Source: Lepiota brunneoincarnata
Taxonomy: Eukaryota > Basidiomycota > Agaricomycetes > Agaricales > Agaricaceae
DNA: 64,000 nucleotides
Assembly (NCBI GenBank): GCA_023014365.1
Contig: JAEBUN010000043.1
Location: 62,001-126,000 of the forward strand
Direction of reading: 5' to 3'
Shown here: in pieces, positions 1 through 10,961 of the stretch
Layout: every line of letters starts with the position of its first letter
How positions within the stretch are numbered: position 1 is the first letter of the stretch
Translations under genes and position numbers: made by a program
Notes under the pieces: model-generated
What the model was told of the DNA's origin: nothing
The model's database searches: none
What the model saw: the letters and a program-made list of their open reading frames with translations, nothing else

Positions 1-654
1 ACTTAACAGTAGGAATAATAGTCTTGTCTGATAGTCCTTCCACCCTTATACATCTTCCTATATGACTCAAGCTTGTTGATTTTTGTTTTATCTGTCCATA
101 ATATCCATTTCCAATCTCCCACTGTCCAATCTTTATGCTTGTGGGCAATCTGAAGTAAGCAGTTCAGTGTTGCTTGTTAAGAAGAGGTCATTTAGTCTTA
201 ACAACAGACCAGAAATTGTTCTTCTTGAGCATATTTCAGATTGTTTGAAGTGTGACAGAAGTAGGGAGGATAGAGTGGATGAATTGGGTAGCTTGAACAG
301 CATTGTCCAGCTTTCCAGTGGTGATTTAGCAAATTATTGATTGTTTATCCTGAGAAATCAGCATAGAGGGTTGTCCTCCTTTATTGTTTTCCTCATCTCA
401 ATCAACTTCTTTCATGATCTGCTCAATAGTACTCTTGTCTAGACCAGTTTGGACTGAATCTTTTGCAGGGAATAGCCATTCTGAAGAAGAAAAATGACTT
501 GAAAGCACTGGGTAGAAGATACAGCTTCTATGATGTAATGGTAAGAAGAAAAGATTGTTGAAGTAATTTCAATATGATCATGTGATATGGAGGGGGTCAC
601 ATGACAATTTATGTTATCCCCACATTTGATTTGGTATTGATTTGGCCTGTCCAA
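1..654 (-). pseudogene. Tc1/mariner-type transposase relic, cut by the window edge
   Basis: Read on the minus strand, a transposase-like protein can be followed from about 654 down to base 1 through several in-frame stops. The N-terminal part ends in a helix-turn-helix-like segment (NGYSLQKIQSKL, then STIEQIMKEVD). Near base 110 comes WILWTDKTKINKLESYRK, which matches the catalytic-domain 'W-DE-K-N' block of Tc1-family DDE transposases, here with DK in place of DE. Stops around 18-20 codons apart and the strong AT bias show that it is dead. The rest of the gene lies outside the window. The family call rests on motif recognition only. The unit at 676-881 has Tc1-like ends and probably belongs to the same element or a non-autonomous derivative. 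Confidence 0.6.
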
Positions 655-675
655 AACCAGATTTTAGGAAAATGA

Positions 676-881
676 CAGAGGGTCAAAAAACTGTCCCAAT
701 GAGTTAATCATTAATTGATTCATTACTTCTCGGACAAGTCACGTGATTTAAACGGATTCAGGATCTCAATATGCTATATTATCATTGTCTATTTTCCCAA
801 GTATTTATGTAATCACCTTGGTCCACTATTAGCTGATCTTTCCAAATGGTGAAAACATTGGGACAGTTTTTTGACCCACTG
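676..881. repeat. 206 bp unit bounded by 26 bp terminal inverted repeats (MITE-like)
   Basis: Positions 676-701 and 856-881 are inverted copies of about 26 bp with one mismatch; the core is gggtcaaaaaactgtcccaa. The right end is followed by TA (882-883), the usual Tc1/mariner target duplication; the left side has GA, so one flank has mutated or the true left end lies elsewhere. The interior has no ORF. It may be a MITE mobilised by the neighbouring transposase, or the doubled terminal region of that element. Confidence 0.6.
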
Positions 882-915
882 TATCTCATAGGTATATAAA
901 GGCTTGTACAAGTAG

Positions 916-940
916 AGATTAAAGCCTTAAGCTTTAATCT
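916..940. repeat. Short perfect hairpin downstream of a TATA-like run
   Basis: agattaaagc and gctttaatct form a 10 bp perfect inverted repeat with a 5 bp loop. It lies just after tatataaa (893-900). It could be part of an old LTR or promoter; nothing else supports a function. Confidence 0.35.
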
Positions 941-1092
941 TGTTAACAGCAGTCGTTAACCTCTCTCTGCCTTAACTTGGTGTGTTCCCTTGTTATCTCA
1001 TTGAGTGCAATCCACTAAGCTCTGCAAGGCCAACCATCTTGGACACCTTGTAGAGTGATTGAAGGCCTTCTCCAGTTATCTTTGGATACAGA

Positions 1093-1698
1093 AGGAGCAA
1101 GGATCATAACATCTTCTTTTCCTCCTACATTGCTGCCACCAAAGTGCTCAGTGACACTCACTACCATCTCCAATTCTGGGTCAAGGTTGGACAGAACAAA
1201 TTTGGGATGGAAGACCTTGCTTGCATGGAGAAGGAGTTTTTTGAGGAATTGGATTGGGATGTAAGGATTGACAATGCAACTTTGGCGATATTCCAGTTGT
1301 TGGTCAAGAGACAGAAGCAGGCTTATGAAGAAGCAAGTTGGAGTTGAAGTGGCTCTATGGAATCATGTTCAAGTTCCGACTCTTCTGAATCATCCCATTC
1401 GTGGGGTTTTTCCAGATCAAGCAGTACTTCATCCTTGTCGAGCTTTCCTACAACTCCATCAGATTCTGTCACCTCACACAGGTCAATATCCCTGACCATT
1501 ATCCAGCAGGGGATGCTCAGGATGAAAGAATCTGAGCAAAACCTTACCATACTCGATCAGCACATCGAAGTCCTCCAACAGCAATTCAATGCCATGATGC
1601 AAAAACCAGCTGCTCATACTCCAGTGTGTTTGGAGAAACCTCACCATAGTACTCGACATATACTCAAGGAGAAGCTTCTCCATGCTTTCAGACCCTAG
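1093..1698 (+). pseudogene. Cyclin-box fragment with in-frame stop
   Basis: The frame starting near 1093 reads YIAATKVLSDTHYHLQFW and then MEKEFFEELDWDV, the helix 3 to helix 5 part of a PHO80/PCL-like cyclin box (known families carry 'AAxKxLxD....W..V', then 'ME..FL..L.WDL'). A TGA at 1345-1347 stops the frame, but the same frame stays open from 1348 to 1698 and is Ser/Thr-rich (SSSDSSESS and similar), as PCL-like cyclin tails often are. Upstream, stops at 1051 and 1060 break the frame, and no start or first cyclin helix is visible. I infer a 5'-truncated copy with a nonsense mutation; an unusual intron at 1345 is less likely. Confidence 0.55.
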
Positions 1699-1919
1699 TT
1701 TCCCCTCTGCAAAGGCTAATTTTATATAATTGTATCTTTCATGGGTTTTTTGTTTCATTACTATTGAATAGCATTCAACCTAGTAGTGTACCCTTTAATT
1801 TTCATATATCCAATACCCCCCTTGACAAAGTTTTGAACAACACTATATTTACCTATATGTACAACCACACTCCTCCCACTTCGAATACTCCCAACCTGCA
1901 GCAGTACCAGTATCACTTA

Positions 1920-3340
1920 TCGATATAACCCATTGAATAGCAATCAGATGGTTCATTCACTGGAATTATCACAATGACAGAGAGCAGTGTCGACAGAAAA
2001 AAAAAAAAAGAAGTGAACAAAAACTTCAATCTACAATTGGACAGTGTAGCTTTTGTGATTTCCCCCCCTATGACATTTTTTCTCCCATTATAATGAAGGT
2101 GTGACTTGTTCTGCACCTTAGAGCCATCTGGGATAAGAATCATGTTGGTGAGTCATAAAGGTGAGGTTGTTCTAAACTATCCATCTCTGACAAGTACACC
2201 CTAACCAGTTACATTTACCTTTTTTTTCCTCACAGCGGGTGAGCTATAGTCTGCCATGGAGCTAGAGGCGATATCTAATTTTTTTATGGTGGTGAAATAC
2301 AAAGCTGAAGTGCTAGTAAGTTCTTTAGTTGTTTCCAAATCAAATTTAATTGTTAACTTAACCAGTGACATACTCAGATTGGTTTGGTCACAGCAGTGTT
2401 GAACATTTACCTTGTCATGTCCAGTACTGAACCAGGCTTCCCTCTCCCCAGCTGTGGGCTATTGGGCTCATCCCTGTTTCTATGGCCAATGGTAGTCAAA
2501 GTCAATACTATGTTCATTTAAGTATTTTTCTTCTGATCATTACTCTCCACAGACCAATCATAGTGGCTTCAATAAACTTGTTAGAACAGTCTCATACCAT
2601 GGAGGAGGCAACTCAATGCCAGGGAGCTCAAAGTTGGCTGGAAGCTCTCAAATATGACTTGGGAAGTAGCCATGGGAAATATTGCCAATCTGAGGGATGT
2701 GAGACAAGCAGCTGAGGTCCCCCCATTATCAGATGCAGCTCCAAATACCTACAATTTGCAGTGGCAAAGTGATGGCCATCAAGGTAGCCCAAATATCTCC
2801 CATTATCTTGTTGAAATCAACTCAAGAAGGTGGACAACGATGAAGGCATATATTCATGAGAGACAACAATGGGGTGACAAGAGGAAGGGAAGGGAGGGTA
2901 AATGGACAAAGACTACTGGTAAACTACAGGTGTATATAATCTACCTACAACATGGCCTCCATGAGGCAGTCAGGGGCATTCTGCCAGTTTGCTGGAATCA
3001 CTAATTCCAACATATCTGCCATCCGATCTCAAGCATGGATCAGTGGTAGATACTGGAGTTAATAAATGAGGAGGCTATCACAACTTCATCCAACTCAAGG
3101 TTTTATCAACTGAAGCACCAAGGCCAGGGTGTGTTTTGGGCTTGTGCCAGCATCCATTGATGGCCCAAACTGATCAGAAATATAACACATCCTACACTGA
3201 GACCCATTGGGCATCTTGAACACATACAGTATGATCCTTACAGAAAGCCCCATGCAGCAGGTTGCAATAACCTCCAACACCAACAACACCCCCAACACCA
3301 CCCTCCACCTGGATGAGATCATTCCATCCTCTGATCCCCT
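1920..3340. repeat. Copy A of a dispersed repeat shared with 58740-59400
   Basis: Three blocks recur in the same order near the right end of the window: about 1930-2110 with 58760-58890, 2725-2790 with 58908-58975, and 3105-3330 with 59228-59400. In the third block both strands keep open stretches; the plus reading RNITHPTLRPI is matched by RNIIHPTLRPI in copy B, and minus-strand reading is also similar. Copy A carries about 600 bp of extra DNA between blocks one and two and is much richer in A+T. No family recognised: an old transposon or a repeated gene remnant are both possible. Confidence 0.5.
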
Positions 3341-3343
3341 CAA

Positions 3344-3950
3344 CCATGAGCAGGATATGTTTTGTAATAGCTACTAGAAAGGGATACTAACATTGTGCAA
3401 TGTAGATCTTGCCTAGAGTACAACTTACCTACTCAATCTAAAGCCTATTGTCCTGCATTATACAGTCCCTCTGATACTTTGTACATGGTATTGGTTAATG
3501 CTGGATCACCAGTAATGGTAGAAAATGACTTTCTGTGTATGTTTGGAATTGTGGTGCTATTCATTGCTGCTGTAATATGTTATTCAGAATTGCGGTGCTG
3601 CACTGGCTTTACAGGATTCCAATTACTTAATTAACCTGGTGTCATGGCGGTCCTGGGGTTGTTGCTGCTTGAAAGCCAAAGATGGCACTAAATGGACACC
3701 ATCAACCCTCGAAAATTTCACGTGGGCAAACAGAGGCTATTTGACATCTATTTAGAGGACATGGAGGACTTTTTGCTTTTACTGAGTCTTATACTAGATG
3801 TGGGAAAACTCGGCCTAACACAGAGAATCTCCTGGGATTTTCTGGATTTCAGCCTCCTTTTTAACGCCTCTCCGTTTCCTAGGAGAGACCACACCTCTAG
3901 CATTAGAATTAAATCCGCGTGGGGACCTTGCTCCCGCTGTGGGTACTGGT
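3344..3950. other. No recognisable gene
   Basis: AT-rich DNA with only short ORFs in all frames; no motif or repeat recognised. Confidence 0.5.
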
Positions 3951-3955
3951 GGTTT

Positions 3956-4100
3956 CGATATTCTCACTTGTCTCATTGGCGGCGACGTGGGTGGTATTTT
4001 TAGTGGTTTCGGTAGTGGTTTCGATATTCTCACTTCGTTTGTTGATGGTCCCATTAGTGGTCTCAATCGTGGTCTCGATATTCTCACTTCGTTTGTTGGT
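3956..4100. repeat. Three-copy minisatellite
   Basis: The core cgatattctcacttcgttt starts at 3956 (imperfect copy), 4022 and 4076, spacings of 66 and 54 bp. Both strands stay open across it; the minus strand would encode a repeated TNEVRIS(R/K)P peptide within a 114-codon frame (4159-3815). That frame shows no known domain, so I annotate only the repeat. Confidence 0.55.
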
Positions 4101-4239
4101 TGTGGTCTCCTGCTCCCCGCTGAGTTCATTGGCCGTGTTGTTGGTGGGATCGGTATCATCTTCCGATCTGTTTCTTTAAAGAAATTCCGAGGTGGCTTTT
4201 TTCCCTACTGTTGGCATCAATCAATAAATCCATGAGGTT

Positions 4240-5130
4240 TGGTCATACCGTGGTTTCCTCTTGTTTCATTATTAATGTCTACTGGTTAATCCCCCACCGA
4301 TTCGCCGTAGAATGGTCAAGTTATGAACGGGATCTTGGAAGAGGCAAGAGAGTGCTGGGGTTTTTTGTTTTTTGTGGTGCCTCTACTCCTCAATAACCAA
4401 GGTTTATATACCATCAACCCATGTGTCCAGACTCATGATTTCATTAAACGTTCGGACCTATGCAATTATGCAACCAGACGCGACCTAGGATGATTTGGGA
4501 GCTTCAATTGTTATCACAATTGGGGACACAACATTTTGCTGGTTGTCGTCGATAGGTGGGCATCGATGCTAGCCCTAGACCCAACCTAGTCGCAAATTGC
4601 ACACCTGGCTCCACTTGTTTTAGAGGTTGTTTGTGTGTCCGTGCACTCAATTTGCCCACGTGTATTCCATATCGCACTGGGCACCCTTGCAAGCTACACT
4701 GGATGGCGCTCAACGGTGGCTCAGCAGGGCAAAAAACGACCGAATTTTATAGTTGCTGACACGCTCACCAGTGGACAGGTAGACAGTAAGTAGTCAGTCA
4801 GTAATTGGTTGATGGACAATACGGCACATATGGCATTCCGCTGCTTATTTGGATTTGTAGGGGGCTAGGGTTAGGTATGAATTTCAAACTGGATGATAAT
4901 CAAATACAAATTTCGAAAATTTCTCAATGTGTTTGGTTACACCCACCAACGGATTCTTCTAGACTCTATCGCAAATGATGTTAACGGAATGATTAGCAAA
5001 CAGATCAAGGTGTGCGAGTAGAGAAAGTCGGTTTTCGAACATTTACGCACACGTTCATATATTTATACACGAGCGAATGATTATTGCCATAGATTTCAAA
5101 CAAAACATACTGCCCAAGGAACAGTTTGGT
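4240..5130. other. No recognisable gene
   Basis: Short ORFs only (the longest about 70 codons). No splice-linked coding pattern, repeat or RNA gene seen. Confidence 0.5.
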
Positions 5131-5189
5131 GGTGAGAGGGCATGAGCATACTTGGGGGCATGCAAAACTGTCCCCTTTTGGCTAGCACC

Positions 5190-5630
5190 AAGCAGCCCTC
5201 CAGAGCCCCAATTGTATCCACTGGACGACCCGGATGCGGCTCCTCTTGGTGGGACAACACAAGCACGCCTCCAGCATCCATTCGGGCACCCGGACCGCCA
5301 AAACTCGTCCGTGGTCGTCTACTGCCCTTCACCAAACACGTTTCTCAGCCAAGCCGGCGCGCTGGCATAATTGATCAGACGGCCAGCTGTCCCAAGTGAC
5401 GCCCCCCACACAGCCCACAACCAAGCATGTCCAGCAAACGCTCCAGCAAGGGCGATTGCTCCAGCTCCCGGTCTGTTCGAGAGGAGGTCTTTACCGATAC
5501 TGAACCAGAATCGCGATGAGACCAAAAGTGATGTCTGGGCTCCTGGTGGTGTGAGAGAGGACGAAAGGTAGACGAGGGCGATAGGAAACGGCCTTTCAAC
5601 AATAACTGTGTGAAGGAGGTGGGTCAAGCC
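5190..5630 (-). pseudogene. Derlin (Der1-like) C-terminal fragment
   Basis: The minus frame from about 5630 reads FPIALVYLSSSLTPPGAQTS, then AGAFAGHAWLWAVWG, then ASAPAWLRNVFGEG. This resembles the last membrane helices and the 'GHxxxFxxDV...P..L' end of fungal Derlins, the ER membrane proteins of the ERAD pathway. A TAG at 5319-5321 follows; beyond it the typical basic/Gly-rich tail can still be read in two other frames, ending GYNWGSGGLLG near 5200, close to the WGSGQRLG tail of Der1 proteins. At least two frameshifts and the absence of the N-terminal half mark it as a dead fragment. The family call comes from remembered motifs. Confidence 0.55.
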
Positions 5631-5797
5631 CCGCCTTGTGGTTGTCAGATTGGAGTATTGGGACCATGAACCCAACCCGCAATGATAGAGGTCAGGTAAA
5701 ATCGGCTGAACGACCGGTATATGGTCCTGATTCAAGGTCGGTTGCAGCAGGACCCTGGACAATCCCCATCGAGGCTGGATCCCCTCCAGAAAAAAGC

Positions 5798-6040
5798 TTG
5801 TCCAAACCTGGAGGTTCCCATGCTTCCGATTTGTTCAAACCAGATCCGGCCTCCGGTGGTCCTACCCTAGATTTTCGGCCTCTAAAAATTCGAAATCATG
5901 TCGCCGAACCCGAGTGCTGCAGGCATGTCCAAACCTGAATCCAGCCTGACGCTCCCCCCAAGGTTGTTGGTTTGTCCAAACTCGAATCCGGCCGTCATGC
6001 CGGAAATCCCCTCGTTTGTCCTAATTCCGGATCCCGCCTA
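5798..6040. repeat. Five loose copies of a ttgtccaaacc..atccggcc motif
   Basis: Related segments start near 5798, 5831, 5924, 5971 and 6014, roughly 'tttgtccaaac-cgaatccggcc'. Spacing is irregular (33-93 bp). A similar single motif occurs near 10829. It may be a decayed satellite or the spacer of a repeat. Confidence 0.35.
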
Positions 6041-6044
6041 TAGG

Positions 6045-7040
6045 AGGACTATCTAGAGTCCTGTTGCAGCCCGGCTAAGAAATGGCAAGTGATTGCGCCG
6101 GAGGAATGGAACCAGGAAAATGACGTGCTCGAGCATGATAGCCTTGCCCTGGCAGGGTCGTTTGCCGGGTAAGAACAGAAGGCGTTCAGACGTCGTTATG
6201 TAAAAACGTGTCGCTCACATGTCATATGCGAGACAGTGTGCAATCGCTCCAAATTTGCAGGGAGACGAACCACGTTCACCGTCGATATTTGGTATGGCCA
6301 TCAGCTGGAACCGATGTCTGACCGATTATTGACCGATTACGACCGAGGTCGACCAATGTCTGACCAATTTGCACCGAGTCCCAACCAAGAAGTACGTGCA
6401 CTTGCACGCGGTACTACCCTGTGATGCTGCTTGTGCTGATTGCCTCTGCACCATGGCATGACCCCCGCCCCCTCTCGCTGTGACGACACAGACGTAACGG
6501 ACATAACGGATAAAACCCTCAGTCGCTGCTCGACACACCTCTGCGCTCCGTAGGCCGACCCGGGGCTGTACTCCGATGGGGAACGCCCTGGTGGTGCTGC
6601 AGTCGCAACGCTCTCGAAGCCCATGTCCCGTGGCTCCTTCATGCATGTCATGCCTACATGTGCTCTCTCACATCCCCAAACTGCAATGTGTGCCGTGCAT
6701 TTTGTGACTGTACATAAACACACACGTATGCTTGCCTCCCGGGACTATGCTAGGTACCACACTGGTACAGCTGGGACTCAACTTAGTTAATCCGGCATAA
6801 TGTTTTCTGATTGGCTGGCTGAAGGGGAGGATTGCTTGGAGGGGGTTTTAGAAGCTCGGGAATTTGGGGATATGGAGGGATGTATAATGCTATGTGAACG
6901 CCAAATTACAAATGAAATTGATAGGGAGAATGTGGCGAAATAAATTGGTTTCTGGAGGGAAAAGTACCTGTGGGAGGTCCTGGTCCTGTGATGACTCAGG
7001 TTGAGGACCAACTTAAATATTTCCTGTAGTAGGGTAATTT
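6045..7040. other. No recognisable gene
   Basis: Contains frames up to 128 codons on the minus strand (6723-6337), but overlapping frames on both strands are equally open and no domain is visible. A tgaccgatt/tgaccaatt motif repeats near 6318-6372. Confidence 0.4.
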
Positions 7041-7770
7041 GTGCGCAGTTATAACTACCTTTGTGGCGTCCGGATGTTCTTAGGGAGCCTCAGGAGGGCA
7101 AAAACCAAGAAATCCACGAAAACCCACAACCCTGTCACGTTTTTGAAGTTGGAGGTGGGATTTGGACAGAAATGGATGAAGTCGGCCAATTCTTGGCGGG
7201 ACAAAGGCTCAAGCCCAGAAGGAGAGGAGTGGCTGAAGGGATTAGAGACTGGGTGGCAGATCATTGGTACGTCTGAGATGGAGTGGGTTCCCCACACCCC
7301 TCCCAGTTGACGCTAACACCTACCTGTGATTACGCTTGTAGTCCAGGAAAGTTGAATAGATTACTCATTGGCGATATCGTCCCGAGACCTATTGCTTTCG
7401 TGTCAAGCACGTCAGAGGACGGCATGCAAATCTTGGCTTGTTCAGGTATTTTCTAGATTTTTTTTTTGCCCAACACCACGGATCGATTAATGCTTGGCCT
7501 CTGTCCCAGTTGGTTTAACCAGGTGCGCAGTCGCAGTCACTATCTATTGCTGGTAGTATTAACGGAACAAATGATTCTCCCAATCCTCCCGTCATCTCGA
7601 TCTCGTGCACCAATCACTCGACAGTTGAAGCCCGCAGTTCGATTGGGGAGGACCACGTATGCGAAGCTGGGTGGTGGGTACTACCAGATCCCTCGTGGGA
7701 AAACTCAATAAATCAAATCAAGGAGGCCCTGGGAGAGGAATATGTGGATGGAAAAGAGGAAAAGTCTACT
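7041..7770 (+). pseudogene. Flavin reductase-like (FMN-binding split barrel) gene relic
   Basis: Pieces of one gene can be followed in order. SPEGEEWLKGLETGWQII at about 7210-7266 resembles the leader of fungal flavin reductase-domain proteins. After an intron-like gap (gtacgt at 7268, ttgtag at 7341) comes LLIGDIVPRPIAFVSSTS (7357-7410), the conserved 'SPRPIAFVST' strand. A second intron-like gap (7448 to about 7509) is followed by SWFNQV. Near 7640-7690 lies VRLGRTTYAKLGGGYYQIP, the usual C-terminal end, continuing out of frame to about 7765. The middle of the domain is missing, and the first splice would not keep frame. I infer a deleted, frameshifted copy of an oxidoreductase that would bind FMN. 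Confidence 0.6.
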
Positions 7771-7900
7771 GGTGGTAGTCGACGACGAAGACCTGATCGG
7801 CGTTGTAGCAATGAATTCTACATATAACAAGAATTGGAATCGGCATAACAGCCGCGTCGAACGCTACTGTATGCCCATCCCTCAACGTTGCTTTGCCGAG

Positions 7901-8276
7901 GCAGGGGGCTGGGGCAAGCCCCCCGACCGCTCGCTATCACTCAGTCAGTGGCGTAGTTTCCGGGTAGCACCGCTTCGTACCCGAGGCCTAATGAACTAGC
8001 CATGAACGATGCAAATCATTTCCGTGTATAGTGCGTATTGATCTATCTATATACTTGACAAGGGGCCAATTATCACTTGGACAGTAAAAAGCGATTTTGA
8101 ACGTGCATTTAGTTCGCCACATCCGATAGATACGGCTTAAGCCTGGGGCCCAACGTCAAGGGAGCACGAGGACCTCTCTTTATGAGACTGCCCTTCCCCA
8201 GGAACCGACTATTCCTCCCTACAAAAGACGGGTGCCGTCTCCCCGCCTTTGTGGAGAGGCTTAGCCAGCCCCCCCT
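7901..8276. repeat. Possible non-autonomous element with imperfect inverted ends
   Basis: gcagggggctggggcaagcc at 7901-7920 is roughly complementary to 8259-8276. Just inside lie cagtggcgtag (7947-7957), a string seen at the ends of some DNA transposons, and a small hairpin (cgggta...tacccg, 7961-7983). No target duplication found. Tentative. Confidence 0.25.
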
Positions 8277-8299
8277 ATCTTGGAGGGGGTCTTGGTACG

Positions 8300-9420
8300 G
8301 TATTTTGATATTACGGTCTTGAGGCACACATCACGTCGTGTATAGATTCTACGTAGCCCTCGAACTCATGCTTTACGCACCCCTGATCTCTACTGCCCGT
8401 ACCTCTCTAGTGCTGTGTAAGTAAAGGTCAGCTGTAAACCTACATACACTATTCCCACGCTTGGGTCCCTGGGGCGGTTTGCTGTTGGGGAGGGGGGGGG
8501 GGGTGTATTTCCATGGTCAAAAAAAAGCCGGGATAAGAAAAGCTGGCGAGACAAGGATGCATGATTGTGAGTGACTGGACATCGGATAGCGCCCACTCGC
8601 TCACATCATAATTGCCATGAGTTATATGCGACTGGAAATGAGCGAGAAAGAGAGCGGAAGAGGGCGAAGCAAGGGAAGTAGCAGGCAGGGAGGATGCATG
8701 GGTATGGGGGGGGAGGTGAGGCTGGTGAGTCGTAACTGTTAGCCCATGTGTTGACCTTTTTATATGGAAAACATGGATTGCGTCACGGCTAACTCCTGGG
8801 TTGACCAATATCAGCATGGTGCTGTGTATCGTGCGAGCCCAAACAGTGTCCTTGGGAAGTGCGAGCGCTGGCTTTGTTCAGGGTGACTTCGGCCACGCTG
8901 CAATGTGTCAGTCTGGTGATGGGCCCCACAAACCAATATAAGGTTAAACAATGTAAGCGTTTTCCTTATAACTCGCTTTGTCGTATGAATGATGATTGAT
9001 CAAATGGCTATTTGAAGAACGTGCTTGAACGAGCCTACTGTATGGGTGGTCTAGTTCAGGGTTTTGATAAATCCCTCCTGGTGCAGATCCGCCGAGAGGG
9101 GCCTCCATCAGGCGCTCGAACCCGGCAGGGTCACGCTTACCTGTACTGCCCACTGTCAAATTAACTATGTCACAGTAGCAGGGGAAAGAAGATCAATAGG
9201 TGATTGTTCGGCATGCACACCATCTGAGTATGCACCAGTTCTTCGTTCCCGCAGCGCTTAGAACTTGCAGTGCACATGAGGTTGCTGCCTCCATTGTCCC
9301 CTAGTCCCTAGTAGTAGAAGCTCCAGTACCTGCTCGTCTTCGTTGCGTCACTTTTATTGTTTGATCAAGTGCTTAGAGCGTACAAAGTTGATCTGTAAGG
9401 TGACTGACTACCTTCGCTGT
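8300..9420. other. No recognisable gene
   Basis: Contains a G-run near 8490-8501 and several short frames (up to 122 codons, 8817-8449 minus) with low-complexity composition. Its right end is the 3' flank of the orotate phosphoribosyltransferase gene. Confidence 0.4.
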
Positions 9421-10170
9421 TCAACGAGCACCCCTGAGGCCGTACTTTTCCCAGTAGTCACGCATGCTCTCAAGTTCTTTCTGCATGTTGTTCTTCTCAA
9501 GCCATGCCATCAGGTCACGCATCTCCAGAATTGACCTTACTCTCCCATCCCCCACTAGGCCCTCGATCTCCTTCACGGTGCTGCTGACACCATCCTGTCC
9601 CACCTCTTGACGATCAAGAGCTTGAACGATCCCAACTACATCCCCGCCATTCTCTTTAACCATCTCAATGGCGCCCCGCACGGCCTTGCCCGAAGTCATC
9701 ACATCATCAAGGATAACGACTTTTTTACCCTGAACCGGCGCCCCAACCATTTTCCCGCCCTCTCCATGATCTTTCACTTCCTTCCTGTCATAGGCAAAAC
9801 CAACTGATATCCGGTGTTGAGAGTAGAGGACAAGGGCAGTCGTTGCAGCGAATGGGATGCCTTTATAGGCAGGTCCGAAGAGCACCTCAAATTCCGGGAG
9901 AGGGTTCGAGTTTGAAGTGGTGGATTGTGCATCTATGATAGTGGCTGTGTATGCGCTAGCAAGGGTTTCGAGGATCGGACCTGAGCATAAGAGACCAGCG
10001 TTGAAGAAGTACGGTGAGATTCTAATTACTCGGATCACTCGCTCGATTAGTTCGCCTCACAAAAAAGAGAAAACGCACCGTCCTGATTTGAGTGTGAATG
10101 TACCAAATTTCAGTGCGCCCACTGACATTGCGTGTTCAATCAGTTGGGACTTGTAGTCTGGGATGGCCAT
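9421..10170 (-). CDS. URA5: Orotate phosphoribosyltransferase (two exons)
   Basis: Converts orotate and PRPP to orotidine 5'-monophosphate, the fifth step of pyrimidine synthesis, in the cytosol. Exon 1 is 10170-10079, intron 10078-10022 (57 nt, GT-AG), exon 2 10021-9421; together 230 residues, the usual length for the fungal enzyme. The start ATG at 10170 gives MAIPDYKSQLIEHA, a typical URA5 opening. The splice joins TLKSG to RISPYFFNAG, a conserved block. FGPAYKGIPF follows, and VVILDDVMTSGKA (about residues 132-144) is the PRPP-binding signature with its two aspartates. No break is seen. It is transcribed away from the tyrosyl-tRNA synthetase gene, with a dead potassium-channel copy between them. 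Confidence 0.93.
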
Positions 10171-10955
10171 TCTTCCTGGGTTGATGAGGTAACGCTGTAA
10201 CGGGAGATCTTGATTATCCGCAACAATTTCAATTCTGGAAGAGTGCTCACGTGCGACTTCCGCTCGGACCGCCGGTGTGGCTCGTCAATTATTATCGAGC
10301 ATGGAAGGCCCACGTGAGATTGATGGTTGTAGGGACACTCGTTCGCTAGCACGTCCCAGCCCCCATGCCAAAAGAACAAAATTTCGGCGGGCGGGTTAGG
10401 CAAGGACCTCCCCCTTTATAGCCGAGGAGGCCGAATCTGTGCGCCCCCCCCGTCGCAGGGCCCCGAATTTGTCCGAAATCGTCCACACCGGCCCATAGAT
10501 ATCCAAATTTTCAGGTTTTACACACGCCGACACACTCCTCTTTTCTGCATATTTACATAACCTAAGGCTAATCAGGAATGAACAGAGCGCAATGTAAGAG
10601 TTTAAGACTCCTTGTCCCTCCGAGGAAATGGTTCCGTCACAGTTGGTTTGTGGGGTTTCAGGTTGACTGTTGAGCTGCGGTAAATATTGGCCAAAAAAAA
10701 GAAGAAAAAAATAATAATGGTTTTCCATATTGGCCACACCAATATATGGCGTGGCCTCGAAGGCACTATTAACCTCGGATCATGCCCAAGTGGGTGGCCC
10801 AGGACCACGTCCGAGGCCTCTCCATGTCCGAACTTTCAATCCGGCCTTACCTGTGAGTGTCCGGACTGAGGTCTGGCTATCAGTCAATTTTGGCCCAAAA
10901 TTCCAGGCTAGCCTACTATTACAGTCGTTTTACGGATTCATATGGACCCGCAGTT
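10171..10955. other. Intergenic, upstream of URA5
   Basis: No gene recognised. An A-rich run lies at 10693-10712. A frame of 113 codons on the minus strand (10737-10396) has no family resemblance. Confidence 0.4.
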
Positions 10956-10961
10956 CTGATA

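Noticed and set aside
6337..6723. 128-codon minus-strand ORF
   Set aside because: Two overlapping minus frames are equally open and no domain is visible; treated as chance.
9100..9140. gctcgaaccc string resembling a reversed tRNA T-loop
   Set aside because: No acceptor or anticodon stem pairs around it.
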